Below are positions 27,107 through 36,387 of a stretch of 64,000 bases of DNA, piece by piece. The notes under the pieces are model-generated. The model was not told the DNA's origin and did not search any database. It saw only the letters and a program-made list of their open reading frames with translations. The position numbers and the translations under genes are program-made. Position 1 is the first letter of the stretch; each line of letters opens with the position of its first letter. Source of the DNA: Cyanobium sp. CZS48M (GTDB lineage Bacteria; Cyanobacteriota; Cyanobacteriia; PCC-6307; Cyanobiaceae); assembly GCA_030373145.1 (NCBI GenBank), contig JAUCZK010000005.1:1-64000 (forward strand), written 5' to 3'.

Positions 27107-28223
27107 GCGTCCCGCGGGCCTGCGCCAGCGGTTGCGCGCCGGTCTCCTCCAGGCCCTGAGGAGTGGGCGGCTCGGTCCGCTCAGCCGGCTGGAGCGGCTG
27201 GACCGGGATGAGTGGCAGGCCTTGGCCGCCTACCGGGGGCTGGTGCATCAGGCTTTCGGCCAGCGGCCCTTCGCCCCCCAGGTGAGCGCCGATCTCTGGG
27301 ATCGCCACGCCTTCCGCTCCGCCGCCTCCACTAAGCCGTTTTTCAGCCCAGCCCGGCGCGAACTGGAGAATTCCTCCCACCACTACGGCCACGACATCCA
27401 GCTCAAGCGCCATGCGGGGCTGCCGTTGATCGGTTCACCGCTGCCGCATCTGCTGGAGCATGGCCTCAAGGTGAGCCGGGGGGCCACCTTCGAGAGTCCG
27501 CGCCCCTGGACCCGTGGCTATCTCTGCATGGGACCCCTGCGGGCGAGCTGGCTGCGGGAGCGCTTCGGGCTGCCGGCCCATCCGATCGGCCCCTGGATCG
27601 CCTACGCCCGGCCCCTGCTCAATGCCGAGGCGATCGGCCGCTTGCGCGCCGAGCTGGGCCCCACCCTGCTGGTGGTGCTGGCCCACAGCTGGGACCAGGT
27701 GGAGCGGCGCATGGATCTTGACCACTGCGTGGCGGAAGTGCGCGCCCTGATGGAGGCCGGCGGTTACCGCTCGTTGATCTGGCTGCGCCATTGGAAGGAT
27801 CCCGAGCAGCTGCCGCTGCCGCCGGAGTGGATCGTGGCCTGCAATGGGCACCGCTCCAACCCCTGGTTCCTCGATGCGCTGCGCACCCTGCTGGAGCTCA
27901 GTGATGGGCTGGCCAGCAACGCCTTCGGCACTCACCTCGGCTACGGGGTGGCCCTGGGGACACGGCTGCACTGGATCGAGGCGGAAGCCCAGCAGGACCT
28001 CTCGGCCCTGGCGGGGGCCAAGGCCGAGGAGGAGGCCGGTGAGTGGGCCGAGCGACAGCGCCTGAGCGCCCTGCTGCGGCGAGCGCTGGGGTCCGCTGAG
28101 CCGGGTGCCCAGGAGCGCGTGCGGGGGCTGCTGGATCCCTACTGGGGTTTCGATGCGGTTCAGCCCGAGCAGGCCCTGCGCCAGCTCTTGCTGAACCGGC
28201 GCGGCTCGAGCTTGGCCGCCTGA
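27099..28223 (+). CDS. Unknown protein of the KDO operon
   Basis: I do not recognise the family of this 374-residue soluble protein. It overlaps kdsC by 8 bp. The N-terminal part is basic and helical. The middle holds a HHYGHDIQLKRHAG stretch and CMGPLRASWLRERFG, followed by HPIGPWIAYARPLL. The second half has a Rossmann-like TLLVVLAHSWDQVERRMD, a SLIWLRHWKDPEQ strand and a NGHRSNPWFLDALRTLLE helix that together resemble a GT-B-type donor domain. Coupling to kdsA/kdsC suggests a sugar transferase acting on a KDO-containing glycan, but this is inference only. No signal peptide or membrane helix. Confidence 0.55.
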   Translation: MVKRPAGLRQRLRAGLLQALRSGRLGPLSRLERLDRDEWQALAAYRGLVHQAFGQRPFAPQVSADLWDRHAFRSAASTKPFFSPARRELENSSHHYGHDIQLKRHAGLPLIGSPLPHLLEHGLKVSRGATFESPRPWTRGYLCMGPLRASWLRERFGLPAHPIGPWIAYARPLLNAEAIGRLRAELGPTLLVVLAHSWDQVERRMDLDHCVAEVRALMEAGGYRSLIWLRHWKDPEQLPLPPEWIVACNGHRSNPWFLDALRTLLELSDGLASNAFGTHLGYGVALGTRLHWIEAEAQQDLSALAGAKAEEEAGEWAERQRLSALLRRALGSAEPGAQERVRGLLDPYWGFDAVQPEQALRQLLLNRRGSSLAA

Positions 28224-28228
28224 GTCCC

Positions 28229-29458
28229 GTGCTGGATTTCCCCTCGGTTGCTCCGTTTCGCCTCGATCAGGTGAGGTCGGCGCCGCTGCTGATGACCGGC
28301 CTTTTTGCTGCCCAGCTGGCGTTGGCGTCGGCCCTGGCCTGGGCGGGAGTGCGCCAGCGGGCCGTCTTCTGGTGGACGGCCGGTCTGGCCCTGGTGGCCC
28401 TCGTGGCCCTGTTCTTCACCCTGGGCAGCTGGGGCAACAGCGATACCACCAAGCTGAGTTACTACTTCGGTTTCGATCTCTCCCGGGTCAAGGGGGAGGC
28501 CTTCTGGGTGCTGGTGGCCCCCTGGGTGCTGCGCCTGCCCTACCGCATGTCGGCGGTGCATGGGCTGGTGGTGGCCTGCTATGCCCTGGTTCCGCTGCTG
28601 CTGGCCTGGCGCTGGCGGGCCCTGGCCTGGGGTGGCTGGTGGAGCCTGTTGCTCTGCTGCAGTCCGATGCTGCGCAATTTTCTCCAGAACGGCGTCAGCC
28701 GCCAGGCCCTGGCCACGCTGCTGCTGGTGCCCCTGCTGCTCTGGGCGGGCCAGCTGCTGGCGCTGCAGCGGCGCTGGGTTGCCCTGGCTGCCCTGCTCTC
28801 ACTGACGATGCACACGGCCTTCGCTGGTTCCCTCGCCCTGGCGCTTCTGCCCCGCTTGCTGGTGGGGCGAGCGAGGCCGCAGGGGCTGACCCGCTGGCCC
28901 CTGCGCCGGCCCGCTGCTGTCATCGCCCTGGCGGTCCTGGCCGCCGGCCTGGTGCTGCTGGTGGCGTTGGCCCTGCCCACGGCACTGGAGAAGCTGGCGG
29001 TCTACGTGCAGCAGGAGAGCTACTTCAACAAGTACCCCCTGGATCAGGCGGTGGGAAGGCTGCAGGCGGCGATGGCCCTTGGGCTGCTGCTCAGCTGCTG
29101 GCGTCGGCGGCTGGGCTGGCGCACCTTGCTGAGCTGTGCACTGACCCGCCAGCTGATCCTGTTCGGTCTGCTGTACCACCTGATGCAGTGGTCAGTGCAG
29201 GCCGTATGGTTCCCGCAGATCACCAGTCGGCTGGCCGATGTGGTGGGCCTGTTTCTGTTGCTTGTGTACCTGGCCTGGTTGAACCGCTACCAGTGCCATT
29301 GGGCGGTGCTGCCAGCCTTGTTCGTCACGATCGATTACTGGCTGATGGAGCGTCTGCTGCCCTCACGCCTGCTCAGCTGCGGTCTCGACGACAACTTCCT
29401 CTGCATTCCTGATCGTTGGCCCTGGCAGATCCGTTACTGGGATCTCCCCTCACGCTGA
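28229..29458 (+). CDS. EpsG/Wzy-like polysaccharide polymerase candidate (copy 1)
   Basis: The 409-residue protein is almost entirely hydrophobic with about ten predicted membrane helices. It has a periplasmic-looking GSWGNSDTTKLSYYFGFD loop, LPYRMSAVHGLVVACYAL, and SPMLRNFLQNGVSRQALATL, an EpsG-family hallmark region with conserved Arg/Gln. It ends with a Cys-containing CIPDRWPWQIRYWD tail. EpsG-type and Wzy-type proteins polymerise oligosaccharide repeats on the outer face of the inner membrane. The GTG start is 5 bp after the upstream gene's stop and its TGA overlaps the next start, so it is in the kds operon. The next gene is a clear paralogue. Confidence 0.7.
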   Translation: MLDFPSVAPFRLDQVRSAPLLMTGLFAAQLALASALAWAGVRQRAVFWWTAGLALVALVALFFTLGSWGNSDTTKLSYYFGFDLSRVKGEAFWVLVAPWVLRLPYRMSAVHGLVVACYALVPLLLAWRWRALAWGGWWSLLLCCSPMLRNFLQNGVSRQALATLLLVPLLLWAGQLLALQRRWVALAALLSLTMHTAFAGSLALALLPRLLVGRARPQGLTRWPLRRPAAVIALAVLAAGLVLLVALALPTALEKLAVYVQQESYFNKYPLDQAVGRLQAAMALGLLLSCWRRRLGWRTLLSCALTRQLILFGLLYHLMQWSVQAVWFPQITSRLADVVGLFLLLVYLAWLNRYQCHWAVLPALFVTIDYWLMERLLPSRLLSCGLDDNFLCIPDRWPWQIRYWDLPSR

Positions 29459-30684
29459 TGCTGGCTGCGGCCTTTCCGCTCGACGCTCCCTTCCGGATCG
29501 ACCAGGTCACCCAGGCCCCGGGGCTGATGGGTGTGCTGTTTCTGGCCCAGGTGGTGATGGCGCTGCTGCTGCATCTGGCCGGTGCCTACCGGCGGCCGCG
29601 GCTGTGGTGGAGCGCTGCTGCTGTGCTGCTGCTGCTGGTGCTGGTGTTTTTCACCCTGGGCAGCTGGGGCAACAGCGACACCACCCGCTTTTCCCATTAT
29701 CTGGCGGTGGATCCGGAGCGGGGGCCACCGGAGCCGCTCTGGCGCCTGCTGCGGCCGCTGCTGCTTCTGCTGCCCTACCGCATGGCGGCGGTGCATGGAC
29801 TGGTGGCCAGTGGCTACGCGGCGGCGGCGCTGCTGATGGCCCGGGCCTGGCGGGTGCCCTCCTGGGGTGGTTGGTGGAGCCTGCTGATCTGCTGCAGCCC
29901 GATGCTGCGGGGCTTCATGCAGAACGCCCACAGCCGTCAGGCCCTGGCGGTGCTGCTGCTGCTGCCGCTGATGCTCTGGGCGGCCCGGCAGTTCCGCCCC
30001 CGCCGCCTCTGGTTGGGGCTGGGGGTGATCCTCTCGGCGCTCACCCACAGCACCATCGTCTGGAATCTGCTGATCAGCCTCAGCCCCCTGGCGATGAGCC
30101 TGCCGGAGTCCATGGCCCGGGCGGTCGGGCGCTGCCGAAGCCTCTGGGCCCTGGCGGGCTGGCGGCGCTGGTTGGTGCTGTCGCTGCTGCTCGCTGGTGG
30201 GGGCCTGATCGCCCTGGTGGGATTCACGGCCCTGCAGCGCCTGCACGACTACTCCACGGATGCCTATTTCAGCGATTATTCGATCCGCAAGATCGTGGGC
30301 CGTCTGCAGCGCGCCCTGGCCCTGGGCTTCCTGCTGGCCTGCGCCCAGAAGCGCCTCTCCCCCCTGCGCCTGCTGCGTTGCGACCAGACCCGGCTGCTGA
30401 TGGTCTTCGGGGTGGGTTACCTGCTGATCCAGGCCTCGGTCACGCATCAGTGGCTGCCGCAGGTGACCAGCCGCCTGGCCGACAGCGTCGGTTTTCTGCT
30501 GCTGATCAGCTTCCTGATCTGGCTGAACCACTACGACGCCCACTGGTGCGTCATTCCGGCGCTCTATGTGACCTTCCAGTACTGGTTCGAGGGCCGCATC
30601 CTCCCCTCCGCCGGCTTCGATTGCGGCCGTAACGACGGCTTCCTCTGCGTGCCCGACCGCTGGCCCTGGCAGGTGCGCTGGTGA
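29458..30684 (+). CDS. EpsG/Wzy-like polysaccharide polymerase candidate (copy 2)
   Basis: This 408-residue membrane protein is a tandem paralogue of the preceding gene. It has the same GSWGNSDTTRFSHYLAVD loop, LPYRMAAVHGLVASGY, SPMLRGFMQNAHSRQAL, SYL-type central loops (STDAYFSDYSIRKIVGRLQR) and the identical C-terminal CVPDRWPWQVRW. ATG at 29458 overlaps the previous TGA (TGATG). The two share long identical stretches yet differ enough to suggest divergent roles, such as two linkage specificities. It ends 17 bp before the convergent cca gene. Polymerase function is inferred from EpsG-like topology, not shown. Confidence 0.7.
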   Translation: MLAAAFPLDAPFRIDQVTQAPGLMGVLFLAQVVMALLLHLAGAYRRPRLWWSAAAVLLLLVLVFFTLGSWGNSDTTRFSHYLAVDPERGPPEPLWRLLRPLLLLLPYRMAAVHGLVASGYAAAALLMARAWRVPSWGGWWSLLICCSPMLRGFMQNAHSRQALAVLLLLPLMLWAARQFRPRRLWLGLGVILSALTHSTIVWNLLISLSPLAMSLPESMARAVGRCRSLWALAGWRRWLVLSLLLAGGGLIALVGFTALQRLHDYSTDAYFSDYSIRKIVGRLQRALALGFLLACAQKRLSPLRLLRCDQTRLLMVFGVGYLLIQASVTHQWLPQVTSRLADSVGFLLLISFLIWLNHYDAHWCVIPALYVTFQYWFEGRILPSAGFDCGRNDGFLCVPDRWPWQVRW

Positions 30685-30700
30685 ACAACAGGGCCCGTCC

Positions 30701-32023
30701 TCACCAGCGCTCCTGATCGAGACGCCTGGCGCGCAGCTGGCGCAGCGTTTCCCCCAGGGCCGGTCCGGTTACGGCTCCCGCCTCCAGCAGCTGCCGGGCA
30801 CTGGTGGGTGAAGGCAGGGAGCGCCAGCGCAGCAACCAGCGCAGCAACCCCCGCCGCCAGAGGCCGGCCGGTCCGCTCACCAGCGCCAGGATCACCACCT
30901 CCGGGCTCAGCCCCCCCCGCTCCAGCACCTGGCTCAGCTGCGCCGGGCTGGCGCCAGGTTCAAGGCCGGGCTCCGCCAGCCAGTGGCGCAGCCGCACCAG
31001 TCCGCGCAGGCACTGCTGACTGCGGTGGGGCAGTTGCAGCTGGTCGGCCAGAGCCACGGGGTCGGCCAGGGGGGCCAGCAGAGCCAGCATCAACCACTGC
31101 TCCTGAGGCCAGGGGGGCAACTGCGCCAGGGCCAGCAGCCGCTGGGCCCAACGCAGCCGCCGCCGCCAGCTCAGGTCGTGCTGCAGGCCCGAATCCAGCA
31201 GTTCCAGGGCCTGCCAGTGCTGCAGCAGCTCCAGGGCCCGCGGCCAGGGCTCGCGCCCCAGCAGCAGTTCCAGTTCCTTGCGCAACCGGCTGCCCAGGGA
31301 GGGTGGCACCCCCGGGCTGCCGCCGGGGTGGACCTCAGCCCGGCGCCAGGGCCAGGCCGCCAGGGTGCGCTGCCACTGGGCCAGCGCTTCGGGGGCCAGC
31401 TCCAGGCCCAGGCGGGCGCTGTAGCGGGCGGCCCGCACGATCCGGGTGGGATCGTCCTCAAGGCTGTGGGGGTGCAGGAAGCGCAGGCGCCGGGCCGCCA
31501 GATCACCCTGGCCGCCGAAGGGATCCAGCAGCTGACTGTCGAGGGTGCCGGGGTGGGCGGTTCCGGCCTGCTCCAGTTGCTCGGCATCCAGCAGCAGCGC
31601 GATCGCGTTGATGCTCAGGTCACGGCGGGCCAGGTCATCGGTCAGGGAGCCATAGGACACGCTGGGATTGGCGCCGGGCTCCTCGTACCACTCCCGCCGG
31701 GCGGTGGCCAGGTCCAGCAGCACCCCGTCGATGTCGAGTTCGGCGGTGCCGAACTCCTCGTGCAGCTGGCAGCGGCGCAGGCTGGGCCCCAGCCGCTCGG
31801 CCAGCTGGCGGGCGATGCGGTGGGCGGCGGGCGGGCCCTCTTCAGCACTGGATTGCTCCACCACCAGGTCGAGGTCGGGCAGGCCCCGCCAGGGATCCCT
31901 GTGCACCCGGTGCAGCAGCAGATCCCGCACGGCCCCGCCCACCAGAGCCACCGGCAGGGGGGCGGCAGCTTCCACCACCAGCTGCAGGGCCCGGCGCAGG
32001 GGCGGCTCCAGCTGGATCAGCAC
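30701..32023 (-). CDS. cca: CCA tRNA nucleotidyltransferase / poly(A) polymerase family
   Basis: The 440-residue class II enzyme has the nucleotidyltransferase head: VALVGGAVRDLLLHR, then PDLDLVVEQ (first acidic pair) and the TAELDIDGVLLDLATARRE (third Asp). The neck motif DLARRDLSINAIALLLD and the basic LLDPFGGQGDLAARRLRFLH and DDPTRIVRAARYSARLGL segments of the CCA-adding family follow. It adds or repairs the 3' CCA of tRNAs. The start is a GTG at 32023 that overlaps the stop of the gene at 32017. It is the last gene of a pcrA-32017-cca run. Confidence 0.88.
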   Translation of the reverse strand: MLIQLEPPLRRALQLVVEAAAPLPVALVGGAVRDLLLHRVHRDPWRGLPDLDLVVEQSSAEEGPPAAHRIARQLAERLGPSLRRCQLHEEFGTAELDIDGVLLDLATARREWYEEPGANPSVSYGSLTDDLARRDLSINAIALLLDAEQLEQAGTAHPGTLDSQLLDPFGGQGDLAARRLRFLHPHSLEDDPTRIVRAARYSARLGLELAPEALAQWQRTLAAWPWRRAEVHPGGSPGVPPSLGSRLRKELELLLGREPWPRALELLQHWQALELLDSGLQHDLSWRRRLRWAQRLLALAQLPPWPQEQWLMLALLAPLADPVALADQLQLPHRSQQCLRGLVRLRHWLAEPGLEPGASPAQLSQVLERGGLSPEVVILALVSGPAGLWRRGLLRWLLRWRSLPSPTSARQLLEAGAVTGPALGETLRQLRARRLDQERW

Positions 32024-33099
32024 GGGGTCACCAGTCGTCGGGTGAGCCAGGCCATGCGCCGCACCCGCACCAGACGATGCAGGAATTCCAGGGGATGGCG
32101 CCGGTAGCGGGGGTTGTGGGCCCAGAGGGGCCCAAGGCCCAGCCAGACCACCTCGGCGCCGCTGAGGCTGCGCACGCCGTAGAGCGCCGAGGTGAGGCCG
32201 GCCACCACCAGGCGCCGGCCGGGGGCCGCCTGCTCCAGAGCCCGCACCAGCACCTCCACCGGCACGGCGCTGCGCAACACGGCAGCCACCCCCTGGGGTG
32301 TTTCGGGTCCGAAGCTGCCTGCGTTCGGTGCCTTGGGGTGCTCGATCAGCACGAGCCGGTCCAGGGCTGGATCGAAGCCCGGCAGCTGACCGATCCAGGC
32401 GGCGAGCAGGGCCGGTGGCAGGCGCTCTTCGGGGAACTGATGGGCCAGGTTGGGCAGGGAGCAGAGCCAGAGCGGCCGCTCTGGCCGGGTGGCCGCCAGG
32501 CAGGCTTCAACGAACGCTGCGCAGGCCCCATCGAAGCTGGCCACCAGGGCCTCGAACAGCCGCGAGCGCGTGCTGAGCGGCACGGGATCGATCGGCCCTT
32601 GGGGTCGGTGCCAGCACGGTTGGGGTCCTTCGAGGGCCGTGTGAACCCGACGGTGCGGCTCTGGAATCGGCAGGTTGAGCAGGCTTGGCAGGATCGCCTT
32701 CAGCTCACGGGCGCAGCGGTAATACAGGCCCAGGCCATCGCCGCAGATCAGCCAGGTGGTGATCTCCAGCTGCTCGCAGGGCTCGCGCTGCACCCGCTGC
32801 CACTGGTTGTTGAGACAGGCCAGATCGAAGCGGCCGGGCCTGAGCTCCTCCGGCTTCATCACCAGGTGCACCGGGGCCATGGCAGGGGGATCCAGCTGGC
32901 GCAGCTGCTCCAGCCAGCGCTCGATCGCCCCGTGCTGCTCCGCCAGGCGCAGGGGATCCCAGGTGATGGCTCCGGTGAGCAGCAGGGCGATCTCGGCGGC
33001 ACCGCCGCGCAGCTCCGGCCGCTCCAGCACCACCGCCAGCTGGTTGACCAGGTGAATCAGCCCTCCGCTGAGCACCAGCACCCTGGCGGCCGGGCTCAC
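32017..33099 (-). CDS. Unknown protein between pcrA and cca
   Basis: I do not recognise this 360-residue protein with certainty. The opening ARVLVLSGGLIHLVNQLAVV, the ITTWLICGDGLGLYYRCARE segment, the LVLIEHPKAPNAG strand and VVAGLTSALYGVRSLSGAEVV resemble the two Rossmann halves of GT-B enzymes of the polysialyltransferase kind, including a late Ser/Thr-Ser pair. A weak similarity in layout to the gene at 38486 is apparent. The GTG start overlaps the pcrA stop (GTGA) and its stop overlaps the cca start by 7 bp. A role in surface glycan synthesis would fit the wider region but not the operon partners. Confidence 0.5.
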   Translation of the reverse strand: MSPAARVLVLSGGLIHLVNQLAVVLERPELRGGAAEIALLLTGAITWDPLRLAEQHGAIERWLEQLRQLDPPAMAPVHLVMKPEELRPGRFDLACLNNQWQRVQREPCEQLEITTWLICGDGLGLYYRCARELKAILPSLLNLPIPEPHRRVHTALEGPQPCWHRPQGPIDPVPLSTRSRLFEALVASFDGACAAFVEACLAATRPERPLWLCSLPNLAHQFPEERLPPALLAAWIGQLPGFDPALDRLVLIEHPKAPNAGSFGPETPQGVAAVLRSAVPVEVLVRALEQAAPGRRLVVAGLTSALYGVRSLSGAEVVWLGLGPLWAHNPRYRRHPLEFLHRLVRVRRMAWLTRRLVTPC

Positions 33100-35522
33100 A
33101 GGGGTTCGATCGGTGCCAGGCGCGGATCGAGGATCTTCGGGCCCATGCCCTCGAACTTCACCGCGATCGAGATCTTCTCGCCGCTGCCGAACAGGTGGGT
33201 GATCGTGCCGTCGCCGAAGCTGGCGTGGCGCAACTGATCGCCGATGGCCCAGGCCCGCGCCGGCGCCCGGCGGCGCACCGCATTGGTGGGGGCCGAAGCG
33301 CTGCCGCCGGCGGCCACCCGCTGGCTCTCCTCGCGGTCCACCCGGGTGAGGCGATCAAGCCGCTGCTCCCGCCGGATGGCGGCGCCACCGCTCTGGGGGA
33401 TGTCGCCCTGCACCAGCTCAGGCGGCAGCTCCGAGAGAAACACCGAGGGAATGGCCGGCTCGCGCATGCCGCCCCACAGCCGCCGCTCACTGGCGTGGGA
33501 GAGGAACAGCCGCTCCTTGGCGCGGGTGATGCCCACGTAGCAGAGGCGCCGCTCTTCCTCCAGGGCGGAGGGATCCTCCAGGGAGCGATAGCTCGGGAAC
33601 AGCCCCTGTTCCAGCCCCACCAGGCAGACCACCGGAAACTCCAGCCCCTTGCTGGCGTGCAGGGTCATCAGGGTGACCCGGTCGGCGGCGGTGTCCTTGC
33701 TGTCGGCGTCGCTGGCCAGGGCGGCGGAGGCCAGGAAACCCTCCAGCGACCCCTCCTCGTTCTCCTCCTGGTACTGCAGGGCGGCGTTCACCAGTTCCTG
33801 CAGGTTGCGCCGCCGCTCCTCGGCCTCATCGGTGCCTTCGGTGATCAGTTCGGCCAAGTAGCCGCTCTGCTCCATCACCCGCTGCACCAGCTCCGCTGGG
33901 GGCGCGTCCTGGATGCGGCCGCTGAGATCACTGATCAGTTCGCTGAACTGCAGCAGCCCCTTGGCGGAGCGACCGGCCAGGGAGCGCACAGCCTCCGCAT
34001 CGTTCACCACCTCCCACAGTGGCATGCCCAGCTGGGCGGAGGCGTCGCTGAGGCGCTGCACCGTGGTTTTGCCGATGCCGCGCCGGGGCACGTTCAGCAC
34101 CCGCAGCAGGCTGACGCTGTCGGCGGGGTTCACCAGCAGGCGCAGGTAGGCCAGCACGTCCTTGATCTCGCGCCGGTCGTAGAAGCGCAGACCGCCCACG
34201 ACGATGTAGGGAATCCCCCAGCGCACCAGGGATTCCTCCATCGCCCGGCTCTGGGCGTTGGTGCGATAAAGGATCGCCATGTCGCCCCAGCTCAGCTCGG
34301 GGTGGGCCGCCTCCAGCATCCGTAGGCGGTGCACCACCGCCTCGGCCTCGGCGATCTCGTCGTCGCAGCGGGTGAGGGTGATCAGCTCGCCTTCGCCGCG
34401 GGTGGGGCGCAGCACCTTGTCGATGCGCTCGCTGTTGTGGGCGATCAGGGCGTTGGCCGCCTCCAGGATCGTGGCGGTGGAGCGGTAGTTCTCCTCCAGC
34501 TTCACCATCGTGCGGGTGTCCTCGTCGCTGGCCCGGTCGCCGAAGTCGTCCTGGAAGCCCATCAGGATTGTGAAATCAGCCGCCCGGAAGCTGTAGATGC
34601 TCTGGTCGGCGTCGCCCACCACGAACACCGAGCGCCCGCCCCAGTCGTTGAAGGTTTCGGGGTCGCGGCCGCCGGTCACCAGCAGCTTGATCAGGTCGTA
34701 CTGGGTGCGGTTGGTGTCCTGGTACTCGTCCACCAGCACGTGGCGAAAGCGGCCGTGCCAGTAGTGGCGCACCTGCTCGTTGCTCTGCAGCAGTTGGACG
34801 GGCAGCAACAGCAGGTCGTCGAAGTCGAGGGCGTTGTTGGCGGCGAGGGCACGCCGGTAGAGCCGGTAGGCCTCGGCTTCCTTGCGGCCGCGCATCCCCT
34901 CGGCCTTGGCCTCCATCACATCGGGCAGCCAGCCCTGATTCTTGGCATTGCTGATGGCCCAGCGCACTTTCTTGGGCTCGAAGCGCTTGGGATCGAGACC
35001 CAGCTCCTGGGTGACGATCTCCTTGACCAGGGTCTGGGCGTCGGATTCGTCGTAGATCGAGAACTGGCGGGTCCAGGTGAGGCCTTCGGGATCCTTGTAC
35101 TTGTCGATGTCGAAGCGCAGCAGCCTCGCGAACAGGGCGTGGAAGGTGCCGATCCAGAGCTCCTTGGTCACCTCCCGGTAGATGCGGTTGCGCAGCTGCC
35201 GCTGCTGCTGGGGCTGGAGGGTGCTGAAGGGCTGGCCGAACTGGCTGCCGGCCAGCCGCTGGGCCAGCAGCAGCTCCAGCCGTTCCTTCATCTCCCGCGC
35301 CGCCTTGTTGGTGAAGGTGACCGCCAGCAGCTGGTGGGGATCGACGCCGTGGTGGCCGATCAGGTGGGCGATGCGATGGGTGAGCGCCCGCGTCTTGCCG
35401 CTGCCGGCGCCGGCCACCACCAGCAGGGGCCCCACGTGGTGATCCACCGCCCGGCGCTGGGCGTCGTTGAGGCCGGCCAGGAAGCCGCCTGAACCAGGAG
35501 TGGGTGAAGGGGTGCCGACCAT
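33096..35522 (-). CDS. pcrA: UvrD/PcrA-type DNA helicase
   Basis: The 808-residue SF1A helicase has all motifs: Q-motif LNDAQRRAVDHH, Walker A VVAGAGSGKTRALTHR, Ia AVTFTNKAAREMKER, II HVLVDEYQDTNRTQYDLIK, III VVGDADQSIYSFRAA, IV TVKLEENYRST-like, V TLMTLHASKGLEFPVVC and VI LCYVGITRAKERLFL. It unwinds DNA 3' to 5' in nucleotide-excision repair and replication-fork clearance. The C-terminus has a short basic tail with a Tudor-like RHASFGDGTITHLFGSG strand set, as in PcrA, for RNA polymerase contact. It starts at ATG 35522, back to back with the plus-strand glycosyltransferase unit. Confidence 0.95.
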   Translation of the reverse strand: MVGTPSPTPGSGGFLAGLNDAQRRAVDHHVGPLLVVAGAGSGKTRALTHRIAHLIGHHGVDPHQLLAVTFTNKAAREMKERLELLLAQRLAGSQFGQPFSTLQPQQQRQLRNRIYREVTKELWIGTFHALFARLLRFDIDKYKDPEGLTWTRQFSIYDESDAQTLVKEIVTQELGLDPKRFEPKKVRWAISNAKNQGWLPDVMEAKAEGMRGRKEAEAYRLYRRALAANNALDFDDLLLLPVQLLQSNEQVRHYWHGRFRHVLVDEYQDTNRTQYDLIKLLVTGGRDPETFNDWGGRSVFVVGDADQSIYSFRAADFTILMGFQDDFGDRASDEDTRTMVKLEENYRSTATILEAANALIAHNSERIDKVLRPTRGEGELITLTRCDDEIAEAEAVVHRLRMLEAAHPELSWGDMAILYRTNAQSRAMEESLVRWGIPYIVVGGLRFYDRREIKDVLAYLRLLVNPADSVSLLRVLNVPRRGIGKTTVQRLSDASAQLGMPLWEVVNDAEAVRSLAGRSAKGLLQFSELISDLSGRIQDAPPAELVQRVMEQSGYLAELITEGTDEAEERRRNLQELVNAALQYQEENEEGSLEGFLASAALASDADSKDTAADRVTLMTLHASKGLEFPVVCLVGLEQGLFPSYRSLEDPSALEEERRLCYVGITRAKERLFLSHASERRLWGGMREPAIPSVFLSELPPELVQGDIPQSGGAAIRREQRLDRLTRVDREESQRVAAGGSASAPTNAVRRRAPARAWAIGDQLRHASFGDGTITHLFGSGEKISIAVKFEGMGPKILDPRLAPIEPL

Positions 35523-35663
35523 GGCCTGAGCCTAGGGACCATGGCTCGGTGGTCCAGGGCCCTGCGCTCCGCCGCTCGGCGCCGAGGGCCGGCACGCCTA
35601 CATTCCTGCCAACGCCCCCGTCTTCGCCGCCTGTCGACGATGCCGCCCCAGACGCCGCCCCAG

Positions 35664-36383
35664 ATGACTGCCAGCGTGGCTCCGATCCCAATCTTCATCG
35701 GCTACGACTCGCGCGAGCGGGCCGCCACCACCGTGCTGATCGACAGCCTTTATCAGCACAGCAGCGCACCGTTGGCGATCACGCCCCTGGTGACCCCCCA
35801 GCTGGAGCGCCAGGGGCTCTACCGGCGGCAGCGGGATCCGAAGCAGAGCACCGACTTCTCCTTCACCCGCTTCCTGGTGCCCCATCTGATGGGCTACCAG
35901 GGCTGGGCCATCTTCATGGACTGCGACATGCTCTGCCGCGGCGACATCGCCCGGCTCTGGGCCGAGCGCAGCGACGACCACGCCCTGATGTGCGTGCAGC
36001 ACGAACACGTGCCGTCGGAAACGGTGAAATTCCTCGGCGAGGTGCAGAGCGCCTACCCGAAGAAGAACTGGAGCTCGCTGATGCTGCTCAATTGCGGCCG
36101 CTGCCAGGCACTCACACCCGACTACGTGAACAGTGCCAGTGGCCTGGAGCTGCACCGCTTCCACTGGCTGGCCGGCGACCATGAGATCGGTGCCCTGGAC
36201 GCCCGCTGGAACCATCTGGTGGATGTGCAGGCCGCTCCGACGGCCGCCGTGACCGACGGAGGGCCCGCCCTGCTGCACTGGACCCTGGGGGGGCCCTGGT
36301 TCCGGGAGCAGCGCACCATGGGTGGTCCGCTGGCGGCGGAATGGTTCTCCGCCCGCGATGATGCCCTCAGGCTCTGGGACTGA
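35664..36383 (+). CDS. Glycosyltransferase, GT8-like
   Basis: The 239-residue protein starts APIPIFIGYDSRERAATTVL and has the metal-binding DxD in GWAIFMDCDMLCRGDIARLW, followed by NWSSLMLLNCGRCQAL and a C-terminal ALLHWTLGGPWFREQRT that closes the donor site. This is the GT-A fold of family 8 and related enzymes. The likely role is addition of a hexose to a lipopolysaccharide or glycan core. The frame is open to 35541; I start at the ATG 35664, which lies directly before the fold, though 35640 is also possible. It is followed 4 bp later by two tandem glycosyltransferases. Confidence 0.78.
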   Translation: MTASVAPIPIFIGYDSRERAATTVLIDSLYQHSSAPLAITPLVTPQLERQGLYRRQRDPKQSTDFSFTRFLVPHLMGYQGWAIFMDCDMLCRGDIARLWAERSDDHALMCVQHEHVPSETVKFLGEVQSAYPKKNWSSLMLLNCGRCQALTPDYVNSASGLELHRFHWLAGDHEIGALDARWNHLVDVQAAPTAAVTDGGPALLHWTLGGPWFREQRTMGGPLAAEWFSARDDALRLWD

Positions 36384-36387
36384 CCCG

